Source: Bog-473 sp963753115 (GTDB lineage Bacteria > Actinomycetota > Acidimicrobiia > Acidimicrobiales > RAAP-2). From it: a DNA stretch of 64,000 nucleotides. How positions within the stretch are numbered: position 1 is the stretch's first letter; every line of letters starts with the position of its first letter. The position numbers and the translations under genes were made by a program. A model generated the notes under the pieces. It was not told the DNA's origin. It searched no databases and worked only from the letters and a program-made list of their open reading frames with translations. The stretch spans positions 1 to 64,000 of the forward strand of contig CAVWBB010000034.1 of assembly GCA_963753115.1 (NCBI GenBank), in the 5' to 3' direction. This document shows positions 46,819 through 56,632 of this stretch, piece after piece.

Positions 46819-47321
46819 GCGCACCCGATCCCGGCGCGATCGATGTGGTGATCGAGATCCCCACCGGCAGCCGCAACAAGTACGAGTACGACCACGAGAA
46901 GCACGTGATCCGGTTGGACCGCCGCCTCTTCACCGCCACCACGTATCCGGCGGACTACGGCTTCGTCCCCGACACCTTGGCCGGCGACGGGGACCCGCTC
47001 GACGCACTGGTGCTGGTCGCCGACCCCACGTTCCCCGGATGCGTGGTGCGGGCGCGGATCCTCGGCATGTTCTCCATGTGCGACGAGAAGGGGGTGGACG
47101 CCAAGTTGATCTGCGTCCTCGAGCACGACCCCCAGTGGGACGGCGCCCACGACATCGATGACGTGCCCGAACATCTCCGCAACGAGATCGCCCACTTTTT
47201 CAGCATCTACAAGGACCTCGAGCCCGAGAAGTCCGTGGAGGTGCAGGGATTCGCCGTCCGCGCCAAAGCACTGGAGGAGCTCGAGCACTGCCAGATCGCC
47301 TACCGTGCGGTCGAGACGTAA
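46815..47321 (+). CDS. ppa: Inorganic pyrophosphatase (class I)
   Basis: Soluble cytoplasmic enzyme that hydrolyses pyrophosphate and pulls biosynthetic reactions forward. 168 residues with IEIPTGSRNKYEYDHEKHVI, RLFTATTYPADYGFVPDTLA and the metal signature GDGDPLDALVLVADPTFPG, then DEKGVDAKLICVLEHDPQWD. All active-site acids of the family are visible. GTG start at 46815 overlaps the VOC gene stop. Eighteen bases separate it from the NTF2-like gene. Confidence 0.95.
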   Translation: MSAPDPGAIDVVIEIPTGSRNKYEYDHEKHVIRLDRRLFTATTYPADYGFVPDTLAGDGDPLDALVLVADPTFPGCVVRARILGMFSMCDEKGVDAKLICVLEHDPQWDGAHDIDDVPEHLRNEIAHFFSIYKDLEPEKSVEVQGFAVRAKALEELEHCQIAYRAVET

Positions 47322-47339
47322 CCGAGAGGGAGGGACGAC

Positions 47340-47840
47340 ATGCCGTTTCCACGCGAAGAGGTGCAGGCGACCGTGGAGCGCTACCACGAGCTGCGCCGTC
47401 GCATCGACGAGGGGCTCGAGCCCAACGCATTCGGCGTGCTGGCCGACTTCTACACCGAGGACGCGGTCTACATCGACGGGGCCTGGGGCCGTATCGAGGG
47501 CCGCGACGCCATTGCGCACTGGCTCGTCGACTCCATGCTGGGCATGGAGGATTGGAAGTTCCCCATTGAGTTCACGGCGATCGAGGGCAACGACGTCGTG
47601 GTCAAGTGGACCCAGATCATGCCGAGGACGAGGCCCGACGGGACGCCGTACCGGCAGTCGGGCTACTCGCGCCTCATCTACGCCGGGGACGGGAAGTTCT
47701 CCTACGAGGAGGACACGTACAACATGGCCCACGTGCTCGAGGACATCGAGGCCAGCGGCTGGACGCCGAACGGCTCCATGAACGTGCCGCCGGCCCATCC
47801 CGACCGCAACTTCGACATCCCGGCGGGCACCCCCAGCTGA
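47340..47840 (+). CDS. NTF2/SnoaL-like fold protein
   Basis: 166 residues. The fold pattern is an N-terminal helix (VQATVERYHELRRRIDEGLE), then FGVLADFYTEDAVYIDGAWG, IEGRDAIAHWLVDSMLGMED, and strands KFPIEFTAIEGNDVVVKWTQ. ATG at 47340 follows a GAGGGAGG-like sequence. Members are small-molecule-binding proteins or isomerases; no specific activity can be read from this one. It converges on the HtrA gene with only four bases between the stops. Confidence 0.75.
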   Translation: MPFPREEVQATVERYHELRRRIDEGLEPNAFGVLADFYTEDAVYIDGAWGRIEGRDAIAHWLVDSMLGMEDWKFPIEFTAIEGNDVVVKWTQIMPRTRPDGTPYRQSGYSRLIYAGDGKFSYEEDTYNMAHVLEDIEASGWTPNGSMNVPPAHPDRNFDIPAGTPS

Positions 47841-47844
47841 CCGG

Positions 47845-49516
47845 CTAGGGCGTTCCCCCGGTTCCGCCGGAGTTCCCGAAGCCGGGGAAGCCTCCCCCAC
47901 CGAACGGGTTGGTCGTCCCGCCGGTCGATCCGCTCGACTGCTGTTGCTGGGCTTCGGCCTGGGTCCCGAGCGTCGCCGTCGTGGTCCGCTTGCTGTCGCC
48001 GACGTAGTAGGTGATGGACACGGACTGGCCCGCCTTGGCCTTCTGCACGGCCTTCTGCAGGTCGTCCGACGACGCGATGTTGGCGCCGTTGATGTTGACG
48101 ATCACGTCACCTTGCACCAGGCCGGCCTTCGCCGCCGGCGATCCCGGGACCACCGTGAGGATCACGGCCCCGGTCGTGGGCGTGAACCCGTACTGCTGGC
48201 GCAGCGCCGGCGTGAGGGTGGTGATGTCGACGCCGAGGTAACCGCCGCCGTTCCCGGTCTGGCCGCCCTTCTCGAGTTCGGCGATGAGCGACTCCACCGA
48301 GGCGGCCGGGATGGCGAAGCCGATGTTCTGCGACGACGTGCCGTCGCTGGAGGTCCCCGCCACGGCGGTGTTCATGCCGATGACCTGGCCCGATGTGTCG
48401 ATGAGCGGTCCCCCGGAGTTGCCGGGGTTGATCGCGGCATCGGTCTGGATCATGTTCTGGAGGGTCTCGGTCTGCGTGCCCACTCCCCCGGCGGTCACCG
48501 ACCGTCCGAGCGCGGAGATGATGCCCTGCGTGACCGTGGGGGTGCCGGCGGCCAGACCCAGCGCGTTGCCGATGGCGACGACGGCGTCGCCCACCACGGC
48601 TTTGCCCGAGTTCCCGAACGTGACGGTGGGCAGGCCCGAGGCGTTGTTGATCTTGAGCAGCGCCATGTCCTTGGTCTGGTCGTACCCGACGAGCGTCGCG
48701 GGCAGCGGCTTGGTCTGGCCGTACTCGGTGACGGTGATGGAGCCGGAGTTCCCGCCCTGGCTGTAGAGCTCAATGACGTGGTTGTTCGTCATCACCTCAC
48801 CGTCGGAGGTGATGATCATCCCCGTCCCCTGGTCCTCGTTCTGGCCCGACTTCACGTCGATGGAGACGACGGAGTGGATGACCTTGTTCACGAGCTCGGG
48901 GATGGTGACGTTGCCGCTCAGGACGGCGGCGCCCGGCGCCGCGCTGCTCTCGTGGATGGTGACGTTGGAGCCGTTGTTGTCGTTGTTGTTCGCCAGTGCG
49001 GTGACGCCGGCGCCGATGCCGCCACCGATGAGCGCGGCCACGATGGCGACAGGGAGCCAGGAGCGCCACTTGCCGGGCCCGCTCCGCCCGGATCCCGACC
49101 CTGCGGAGGAGCCCGATCCGGCACCCGACGGCGGGTACGAGAACGGGATGGCGGTCGGGGTGACCGGCGTGGCCGGTCCCGTGTCGTAGCCGCTCGGAGG
49201 CGCCCAGGCGCCGGGCGGTGGCGGCGGGGAGGACGAGCTGGGGCTCGGAGGTGTGAAGGGCGGTGGCGTGGTCGGTGACGTGGTCGGTGACGTGGTCGGT
49301 GACGTGTCGACCGATTCCCCACCGGCCTGCGGCGTCGCAGCGGCAGCCGCCGGCCCGCCGTCGGTCGCATCCGGAGGAGATGGGCGTCGGCATCCCGTCT
49401 GTTCCGTCCGGAGCGTTTCCTTCGGGAGGACCCGACGCTGTCATCGGCGGTGCAGCATCGGTTTCGGGTGTGCCGGCAGCGGGCTCCCGCCCTGGCTGCT
49501 CGGTGTCCTCGCTCAT
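47845..49516 (-). CDS. HtrA/DegP-type membrane serine protease with PDZ domain, frame change near 49390
   Basis: Extracytoplasmic quality-control protease. ATG at 49516 follows AGGAGG. A disordered proline/serine/threonine-rich cytoplasmic region follows, with a TSPT repeat from three 12-base units near 49270-49305. The frame changes near 49390. Then a membrane helix (WLPVAIVAALIGGGIGAGVT), the trypsin-like domain with catalytic His in MTNNHVI, Asp in TKDMALLKI and Ser in NPGNSGGPL, and one PDZ domain (TVVPGSPAAKAGLVQGDVIV). The C-terminus is glycine-rich. Joined length is about 557 residues. It resembles mycobacterial HtrA/PepD. Confidence 0.87.
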
Positions 49517-49682
49517 CTGGATCCTCCTGAAGGGAGCACGGCTCGTCCGCACCGCGACACGGTGGGTGCTGGCCCGTCCCGGCTTCTCCCGCTGTCCAGC
49601 GGACGTCCGAAGCCATGTTACGGGATGCCGATCGCGGCCCGGCATCGGGCAGGGGCGCCAGGCGAGGTAGCGTGTCCGCCGC

Positions 49683-50978
49683 ATGTCACGCCGCATCGAC
49701 ATTGAATTGACAAGCCAGACGGGTGACGGGTCTTGGACCTGGCGCGCGGCCGGTGCGCGGCAGCCCAAAGGCACGGTCGCGGCGGACCTGGTGCCGCCGG
49801 GCGAGGCCGTCGGCGCCGTGCTGCGGGCCGACGTGGAGACCGGTCTGGAGGGCATCGAGGTCCTGTCCCTGACCTCGGCCAAGCCCGCCCGCTCCCCCGA
49901 GAAGACGGAAGGTCGGATCGAGGTCAAGGGCACGCCGAAGCGCGCACCGGACGTGTCGGTCATTTTGGCCCCGGGCTCGGACAAGCGTCGACGTGACCGC
50001 GATGACGATGGTGAACGCCGCGGTGGCCGTGGCGGCGGCCGCGCCGGCGGGAGGGGCGGCGGCCGTGGAGGCCCCGAGGGCGAGGGGCGCCGCGACGAGC
50101 GCGGCGGGGGCGGCGATCGGCCTGCCCGCAGTGGCGCCGGCGGGCCTCGTCGACCGGGCAGCCGACGTCCCGGTGAAGGGGAGGGTCGTCCTGCCCGGGG
50201 TGAGCGCCCGGTCGCGCCCACGTCCACCGTGCATCGCAACGCCATGCTGGCGGCGTTGCGTCCCGAGCAGATCCCGGTGGCCGAGCAGCTCCTACGCGGC
50301 GGCCTGCAGGCCGTCCGTCAGGCGATCGACACCCAGAACGCCTCCAACAAGGCCGCGGGAAAGCCGCCCGTCGCCTCCGACGCGCTCCTGGGCATCGCCG
50401 ACGAGCTGCTGCCGGCGGTGCGACTGGCCGACTGGAAGGACCGCGCCTCGGTGGCGCAGACGACCGGGAAGGACTACCGGCTGCGCGAGCTGCGGGCTGT
50501 CGTTGCCGCCTCGCGCACGGTGAATCTCGACGAGGAAGGGCGCGCCATGGCCAAGGCGCTCCAGGAGTCCCTCGACCAACGGACGACGGCCCTGCGCGAG
50601 GAGTGGCTCGCCCGCATTACGAACGCGCTGAACGACGGACGCGTGCAGCAGGCCGTCGAGGCCTCCATCCGCCCTCCCGAGCCCGGCACGCGTTGCCCGG
50701 CCGAGCTGGCGGTCAGGCTGGCCGCCTCAGCCGGGGAAGCCATGACGGCGGATCTGGCGCCCGAGGACTGGATGCGCCTCCTCGACGCCGTCGTCGCCTC
50801 TCCGGTGCGCCGGACGGTGAAGCCGGTCGGGATCCCCGACGACGAGGTGGCGAAGCAGGCGGCCCGCAACGCGGCAGGCGCCGTTCCCGCCCTGGCCAAG
50901 CTGCTCGGGCTCCGCATCCCGCCGCCTCCGCCCCGGCGCGTCAACGCCGACCGCCGCTTCAGTCCAACCGGCGGCTGA
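49683..50978 (+). CDS. Hypothetical protein with RG-rich central region
   Basis: 431 residues, not recognised. The first 95 residues look like a small beta domain (RRIDIELTSQTGDGSWTWRA, EAVGAVLRADVETGLEGIEV). Residues about 96-185 are arginine/glycine-rich (RRGGRGGGRAGGRGGGRGG), like RNA-binding RGG regions. The C-terminal 240 residues are helical (NAMLAALRPEQIPVAEQLLR, DYRLRELRAVVAASRTVNLD). RNA or ribosome binding is a guess from the RGG segment only. It converges with, and overlaps by 20 bases, the acetyltransferase gene. Confidence 0.75.
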   Translation: MSRRIDIELTSQTGDGSWTWRAAGARQPKGTVAADLVPPGEAVGAVLRADVETGLEGIEVLSLTSAKPARSPEKTEGRIEVKGTPKRAPDVSVILAPGSDKRRRDRDDDGERRGGRGGGRAGGRGGGRGGPEGEGRRDERGGGGDRPARSGAGGPRRPGSRRPGEGEGRPARGERPVAPTSTVHRNAMLAALRPEQIPVAEQLLRGGLQAVRQAIDTQNASNKAAGKPPVASDALLGIADELLPAVRLADWKDRASVAQTTGKDYRLRELRAVVAASRTVNLDEEGRAMAKALQESLDQRTTALREEWLARITNALNDGRVQQAVEASIRPPEPGTRCPAELAVRLAASAGEAMTADLAPEDWMRLLDAVVASPVRRTVKPVGIPDDEVAKQAARNAAGAVPALAKLLGLRIPPPPPRRVNADRRFSPTGG

Positions 50979-51417
50979 GCGTCAGCAGGCGGGCGGTGAA
51001 GCCCGCCGCCTCCAGTCGCTGCTTGGTGGTGCGGTCGCCCGGCAAGGCCAGCGCGTCGACCCCGTCGCAGCCCCGTTGGGCGCACCAGGCGACCCCCGCT
51101 TCCATGAGCGCCGTACCCACGCCGACCCCCCGGGCACCCGTCTCCACGTAGCAGCACTCGATCAGGCCGCTCGTGAGGCCCCCTGGGCCGCCGGAGGCGG
51201 TGACGGCCAGCAGACCGACCACGGCGCCCTCGAACTCCCCTACCAGCAGGTGGGCGGCATCTCCGGGCTGCGTCCATCGCTCCAGGAGCGTGACGGTGGT
51301 GGCGTCCCCGACGAGGGCGGCTCCGCCCCGCATGGACTCGGCGGCCACCAGCGCCTGCGAGAGCAGGAGGGTGCAGGCCTGCCGGTCCTCGGCTCGGGCC
51401 TGGCGGGCCAGCTCCAC
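50959..51417 (-). CDS. GNAT-family N-acetyltransferase
   Basis: 152 residues of the GCN5-related fold. VGLLAVTASGGPGGLTSGLI forms the central strands and CYVETGARGVGVGTALMEAG carries the acetyl-CoA loop, which has the R-G-x-G-x-G/A pattern. DALALPGDRTTKQRLEAAGF forms the last helix, as in other members. GTG start near 51417. Five bases separate it from the hypothetical gene upstream on the same strand. Substrate unknown. Confidence 0.82.
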   Translation of the reverse strand: MELARQARAEDRQACTLLLSQALVAAESMRGGAALVGDATTVTLLERWTQPGDAAHLLVGEFEGAVVGLLAVTASGGPGGLTSGLIECCYVETGARGVGVGTALMEAGVAWCAQRGCDGVDALALPGDRTTKQRLEAAGFTARLLTLSRRLD

Positions 51418-51421
51418 CGCG

Positions 51422-51962
51422 TTAGGGGCCAGGCGTGCCGGCGGACCGCTCGTCGAGCAGCTGACCGGCCCGGTTGAGGATCGTCCGGCGGTTGCGGGTG
51501 GAGGCCTCGTAGCGCTGGACCGCGCGCAGCTCCTCGGATCCCAGGCTTTCGAGGCGCCGGACCACTTGTGAGGCGCTCAGCGTGTCGTAGTCGGCCAGCG
51601 CCCCGTCGACGATGGCGGCGGCCGCAGGGTCCGGCGCCGGTCGCTCCGGCCTGGGCGCCGCCGGCGCCGTTTCGCGCAGCCGCGTCGTGCGGCTCCGCCG
51701 TCTCACGGTGCGCGTTGTTGCCCAGCAGCCCGTCCAAGCGCGCCGTCAGCTGGCGCTGCTTCTGGTTGACGACGAAGCGCCCCACGAAGAGCGCGTTGCC
51801 CAGCTGCAGCTCGACGCGGCGTCGGCCTTCAGCGAGCAGGCTCGGGAGCTCTTCGACTACCGACACCGCGGCGCCAACCGGAGCCAGGACACACGTGTCG
51901 AAGGTCTGACGGAGCGGACCCTTGGCACGGTGCCCGCCATCGGAGTCACTGCCTTCAGACAC
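51422..51962 (-). CDS. Actinobacterial hypothetical protein, frame change near 51700
   Basis: About 180 residues when joined. The N-terminal half reads CVLAPVGAAVSVVEELPSLL and LFVGRFVVNQKQRQLTARLD. After the break, the C-terminal half reads DYDTLSASQVVRRLESLGSE and ELRAVQRYEASTRNRRTILN. This helix-rich C-terminal module is common in actinobacterial proteins, including some described as lipid-droplet-associated, so a membrane- or lipid-surface role is possible. The GTG start overlaps the stop of the DUF4193 gene. No enzyme motif is seen. Confidence 0.6.
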
Positions 51963-52467
51963 AGTCCCGGCAGAGCATCTTCTTCTTGTCTGCCAGTTGG
52001 CTGGGGTGCTTGACGAGGAAGCACGAGCGACACACGAACTCGTCCGGCTGCTTCGGCAGCACGCGCTCGTTGCCTTCGGTCTTGTCCTCCTGGTCGGTCG
52101 CTTCCTCGTCCTCGGGCTCGTCCTCGACGACCAGCCGCTCCTTGAGGATCACGTCGAGACTGGCCTCGACGTCCTCGTCGTCGGGTTCCTCCTCTTCTTC
52201 GTCATCGTCGCCCTCACCGGACTTCTCGACCACCGCGGCGGGCGCCGGGACGAGGATCTCGTCCACCTCGTCGGCCTCGGCGTCGTCCTCGTCGTCGACG
52301 TCTGCCACGTCCACGATGTCGTCGTCATCGTCCTCGAGCGCGTCAACTTCAAGATCGGCGTCGTCGATGTCCACGTCGAGTTCTTCGTCCTCGACGGCAT
52401 CCTCATCTGTTGCTTCCGGGGCCACTGGCACCGCTTCTTCGGCCTTGGCCTTCTTCTTAGTCGGCAT
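51955..52467 (-). CDS. DUF4193 family protein with a long acidic extension
   Basis: 170 residues from ATG at 52467 (MPTKKKAKAEEAV). The C-terminal 45 residues carry the family hallmark RVLPKQPDEFVCRSCFLVKH followed by SQLADKKKMLCRDCV, a zinc-ribbon with two Cys-x2-Cys pairs. The middle is extremely acidic (EDDDDDIVDVADVDDEDDAE), much longer than in mycobacterial relatives of about 100 residues. Function unknown for the family. The gene is the first of a short minus-strand operon. Confidence 0.88.
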   Translation of the reverse strand: MPTKKKAKAEEAVPVAPEATDEDAVEDEELDVDIDDADLEVDALEDDDDDIVDVADVDDEDDAEADEVDEILVPAPAAVVEKSGEGDDDEEEEEPDDEDVEASLDVILKERLVVEDEPEDEEATDQEDKTEGNERVLPKQPDEFVCRSCFLVKHPSQLADKKKMLCRDCV

Positions 52468-52818
52468 TGTGCCGCGGGAGCATAGACGGTTCGGGAGACT
52501 GTTCAATCGCTGTCAGGGAGATCCCCGCCCGCCTCCCGCAGCCGAGAATTCGGCGGGGAGGGGCGGGAGGGCCCTGGGGTCTTTGGCGCCATCTCACAGG
52601 CCTGGATTGGCCAGGCAAGCGACACGTTCTCTACTCGACCCCCAGGGCCAACCACCGCCTCTCACAGCACATCCCCACCTGCGACCACCGAAGCGTCAAA
52701 CGCACCCGCAGCGTTCCCAGGGGCGTCGGGGACTGCGCCGTACATTAGGCAAATCTGGGGTGGGGTCGTCAAGGTGCGCGTGGGTGCCCCGACCAGGGAC
52801 AACGGCGGTAGTTCCTGG
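52468..52818. other. Intergenic region without a supported gene
   Basis: About 350 bases between the DUF4193 gene and the ThyX-like gene. It contains the inverted pair GGCCCTGGGG (near 52567) and CCCCCAGGGCC (near 52640), which can form a long hairpin. No family-like reading frame is visible. The DUF4193 promoter must lie near its left end. Confidence 0.5.
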
Positions 52819-54458
52819 TCAATGCGTTGCAGATTTTTCCGACCGGCGACGCTCGGCCCGGCGCTCGGACTCGAGGCGCTCCAGGTCGGACGCGCCATGG
52901 TCGACGAAGGTCATCGCCTCGGCCAGCGCCCGATGCCCGGCCACCTCGGCGATCGCCCGGTGCATCTGCTGCGCGACCCTTCGATAGGCCGGGTGCCCCT
53001 GCGCGCCTGACCGCAGCTCAATGAGGTGCATCGCCTCGCGCGCGTTGAACTGCATCACGTAGCGGATCCGGTGTGCCAGCGCGACGACGTAGGACGCTTG
53101 TTCGGGAAAGTCCGGCACCAAGGAGCGGTACAGCTCTTCGGCCCGCCCGATGGCTTCGTCGTAACGCTCGCCGAGTCCGGCGTCGGCGACGAGCTCCGGC
53201 ATGTCGTACCCGAGTGCGATGCCGAGCCGTTGCCACTCAATCGTGAGCATGCGGTGGCGCTGCAGGTCGCGGAACGCGCCGTAGTCCGTGACGAGCTCGA
53301 AGCGGTAGTCGGTCCGCTCGAAGGCGCGTCCAGGCCGATGCCGGCGGTTGCGGCGGTCGCCCACATACGCTTCCAGCAACGCCACCCGGTCCTCGTGGCC
53401 GAGCAGACGGACCCGGCGTGCCGCCTCCTGCTCGCTGCACCCCAGATGGGAGAAACAGGCCGCGACCAGGACCTTCTCCTCGCCGTCAGGATCGAAGTCG
53501 ACGAGCGTGACTTCCGGCTCGGCCGCACCGTCGCGCGACGGCGCGTCGAGCGGCCCCAGCTCGGGCCACAGGCGCGCCACCAGTCGCGACGTGCGGTTGC
53601 TGGTCGTCGACAGGTACTCGGACCACTCGCCCCGCGCTCGGGGACGTCGACGCGCTGGAGGAACGACGGGATGACCTTTCGGAGTTCGAACAACATCATG
53701 TCGGCGTAATGACGCGCCTCGGGGAGCGGGTGCGCGCGCATGCGCAGCAACAACTGCTCGTAGGACTGGCCGGTGCCGTAGATGCCGATGTTGGACAGTG
53801 ACGCCGCCGGGAGAAGACCGCGCAGCGCGTCGAGTGACTTGGCGCGGGTGGCCTGGCGGTAGACGAAGTCGCTGTCGCCGGCCTGCTGCGGGAAACGTTC
53901 CGCGACCCAGGCCTGCATCTGTGGCAGGAGCGCACCGTACGTGTCGAACACGCGGTCCATCTCGCCGACGAAGCGGGCCCCGTGGGCCGAGTCGAGGATC
54001 TCGGGCGGTCGGAAATAGCGGTACTGCCCGTTGTCGAGCCGTTGGTTATATGCGATGTAACGCGTCGATTGTTCGAGGTACGCCATGAGGCGGCCCCACT
54101 CCAAGATCTTCGAGAGCACGTTCGACGCCTGCTCGCAAGCGAGGTGCACCCCGCCGAGTTGCGCGACCGAGTCGTCGCCGTACTCGACGAACACCTTCTC
54201 GTAGAGCTGCTCCGCGCGCTCGAGGCCGACGGTCGCATCGACGGTGGCGTCGCCCGAGATGTCGAGCTCTCCGACGAACTCGTCGAGGAAGAGCCGGCGG
54301 AGGCTCTTGGGCGAGCGCGAGTAGCGCGCGAAGAGCGCGCCCTTGACGACTTCGGGCAGGTTGACCAGGGCAAACACCGGCTGGTCCAGGTTGGTGACGT
54401 AGCGGCGAAGGACGGCTTCCTCGTCGGCCGTGAACCGCTCTTCGGAGTACGGGAACAT
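52819..54458 (-). CDS. Tandem ThyX-like (FAD-dependent thymidylate synthase family) protein, frame change near 53640
   Basis: About 546 residues when joined, made of two ThyX-like halves. The first includes VKGALFARYSRSPKSLRRLF and MAYLEQSTRYIAYNQRLDNG; the second includes GAFRDLQRHRMLTIEWQRLG, HRIRYVMQFNAREAMHLIEL and GHPAYRRVAQQMHRAI. The canonical RHRxxSxNExSxR signature reads RHRMLTIEWQR, so the substrate loop is altered. Similar double proteins are annotated as ThyX in other bacteria, but catalysis is uncertain. One G appears to be missing in GAGCGCGGGGCGAG. It is 47 bases downstream of the helicase gene. Confidence 0.78.
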
Positions 54459-54505
54459 GCCCGGGTAACCATAGAACGAGGGTGGCTCGGCGGTCGCGGA
54501 TGGGC

Positions 54506-56632
54506 TCAGACGCCCGGCAGGCCCCCGGCGACGACGCCCCTGAGGATGAGGTTGACGGCCTCGCGGGCGGCCGCCGCCACCTCCGTGTCGACCGCCGAGT
54601 GGGAGACCTGTTGGGCCAGATCGGCCACGGATTTCATCGTCCGGACGAAGTCCCCCGGTGCCAGCTCGCCGACGTCCCGGGCCGCCACCCCGAGAGCCGT
54701 GGAGAACGAGGCTCCCCTGGCCCAGGAGGCCACCGAGGTGGCCAGGCCGGGGGCCGGCTGGCGGGTGCGGGGCACGTGGTGCATCTCCTCAATGGCCCGG
54801 ATGCGCTCGGCCAGGGACACCAGGGCGTCGCCACGCCACGCCAACTCGGCACGGCGCTTGTCGCCCAGCCGGTCCTGCAGGGCGCGGCGTGGCTTCCCCC
54901 GTCGCGGGCCCTGCTGGCCCGGGACACGGCGGGCCCGGCGCGGTTCGAACACGACGGACGAGAGGACCCCGGCCAGCACGGCCGGCTCGGCGCCGGCCAG
55001 GACGTCGGCCCCCAGGGCCTCGGCCAGGAGGAGATCGGCCTCGTGGTAGATGCGGGAGAGGCGGTGGCCCGCCGGCGTCAGGTCCCAGCCCTCGAGGTAC
55101 CCGGTCTGCTCCAGGACGGCGACCCGATGGCCGAGCTGCAGCAGCAGGAGGTCCGGCTTGCGGGCCTGCCACTGGGCGAAGGAGCGCTGCAGCACGGCCT
55201 CGGCCGTGTTCCGGTCGAACCGCGCCACCAGGTTGACCGCGAGGTTGTAGGTGGGGCGGAAGGCCGACCGCAGGTCGGGCGGCGGGGCCGACGCCACCCG
55301 GGCGGACTCGGCGAAGGTGGTCTCGCTCGACCAGGCGACGACGGCGTGGCCCTCCTCGTCCAGTCCCCGGCGCCCGGCCCGCCCCGTGAGCTGCAGGTAC
55401 TCCCCCGAGGTGAGCGTGGCCCGGCCGGAGCCGCCGTACTTGGTGAAGCGCTCAATGACGACAGAACGGGCCGGCATGTTGATCCCCAGCGACAGGGTCT
55501 CGGTGGCGAAGACGACCTTGAGCAATCCGGCGGCAAAGCACTCCTCCACCGTCTCGCGGAAGACGGGGACGAGCCCGGCGTGGTGCGCCGCCACGCCCCG
55601 CTCCAGGCCTTCGAGCCACTCGTCGTAGCCGAGGACCCCGAGGTCGTCGTCGTCGAGCGATTCGACGCGGCGATCGACCACGGCGCGGATGGCGGAGCGC
55701 TCCGCCGCGTCGGTGAGACGCACGCCGTCGCGCACGACCTGATGGACCGCGTCGTCGCAGGCCGCCCGGCTGAAGATGAAGACGATGGCCGGCAGCATCT
55801 CGAGCCGGCCGAGCTCCTCGACCATCTCGGTGCGCCGGGGGGCGCGAAAGGGCAGGCGTGGCCCCCTCCCCCGCCCCTGCCAATGGGCAGACCGCGTCGA
55901 CTGCAGGGCTCGCCGCACCGCCTGGTCGATGCGCAGCCCCTCGCCTCCGGGCTGCCCGTTGTCCTGCAGGAGCGGGCACAGCTGGACTTCTTCGTCCTCG
56001 CGTCGGTAGACCGCGAAGTGGTGGCGCAGCACGATCGGCCGGTGCCGCTCCACGATCACCGCCGTGTCGCCGCGCACGGAACGAAGCCAGCCCCCAAGCT
56101 CGTTGGCGTTGTTGACGGTGGCCGAGAGGCAGACAAAACGAACCTCGGCCGGGCAGAGCACGAGGACCTCCTCCCACACCCCGCCCCGGTACGGGTCCTG
56201 AATGAAGTGGACTTCGTCGAGGATCACGGTGTGCAGTCCCTCGAGGAGGTCGGATCCGGCCAGCAGCATGTTGCGGAGCACCTCGGTCGTCATGACGACG
56301 ACCGGTGCCCTCGGGCGCAGCGTGGTGTCGCCGGTCAGCAGCCCGACATGCTCCTCGCCGTAAGAAGCGACCAATTCCCCGTATTTCTGGTTCGAAAGGG
56401 CTTTCAACGGCGTCGTGTAGAAGGCCTTGCCACCGGCCGACAGGGCCCGGTGCACGGCGTAGGCCGCCACCAGCGTCTTGCCCGACCCCGTGGGGGCGGA
56501 CACCAACACCGAGTGGCCCGAGTCCAGGGACTCGAACGCCTCATGTTGGAATTCGTCGAGCGCGAATGGGAGGTCGGCCTCGAATTCCGCCGCCCCGGCC
56601 GTCTCTGGGACGGGCCATGGGAACGCGGTCAA
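54506..56632 (-). CDS. helY: DEAD/DEAH-box helicase, HelY/Ski2-like
   Basis: RNA/DNA helicase of the Ski2/Mtr4 superfamily-2 type, 708 residues. Motif I SAPTGSGKTLVAAYAVHRAL, Ia TTPLKALSNQKYGEL, II VILDEVHFIQDPYRGGVWEE (DEVH), III SATVNNANELGGWL, V ATETLSLGINMPARSVVIE and VI QLTGRAGRRGLDEEGHAVV. A helical C-terminal domain follows. The start is a TTG at 56632 that overlaps the tatC stop (TTGA). The order pafA-tatA-tatC-helY is the same as in mycobacteria. It is shorter than mycobacterial HelY (about 900 residues). Confidence 0.88.
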   Translation of the reverse strand: MTAFPWPVPETAGAAEFEADLPFALDEFQHEAFESLDSGHSVLVSAPTGSGKTLVAAYAVHRALSAGGKAFYTTPLKALSNQKYGELVASYGEEHVGLLTGDTTLRPRAPVVVMTTEVLRNMLLAGSDLLEGLHTVILDEVHFIQDPYRGGVWEEVLVLCPAEVRFVCLSATVNNANELGGWLRSVRGDTAVIVERHRPIVLRHHFAVYRREDEEVQLCPLLQDNGQPGGEGLRIDQAVRRALQSTRSAHWQGRGRGPRLPFRAPRRTEMVEELGRLEMLPAIVFIFSRAACDDAVHQVVRDGVRLTDAAERSAIRAVVDRRVESLDDDDLGVLGYDEWLEGLERGVAAHHAGLVPVFRETVEECFAAGLLKVVFATETLSLGINMPARSVVIERFTKYGGSGRATLTSGEYLQLTGRAGRRGLDEEGHAVVAWSSETTFAESARVASAPPPDLRSAFRPTYNLAVNLVARFDRNTAEAVLQRSFAQWQARKPDLLLLQLGHRVAVLEQTGYLEGWDLTPAGHRLSRIYHEADLLLAEALGADVLAGAEPAVLAGVLSSVVFEPRRARRVPGQQGPRRGKPRRALQDRLGDKRRAELAWRGDALVSLAERIRAIEEMHHVPRTRQPAPGLATSVASWARGASFSTALGVAARDVGELAPGDFVRTMKSVADLAQQVSHSAVDTEVAAAAREAVNLILRGVVAGGLPGV

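Noticed and set aside
49265..49306. Short repeat GTCGGTGACGTG as a possible regulatory array
   Set aside because: It is three 12-base units in the coding sequence of the HtrA linker (TSPT repeats).
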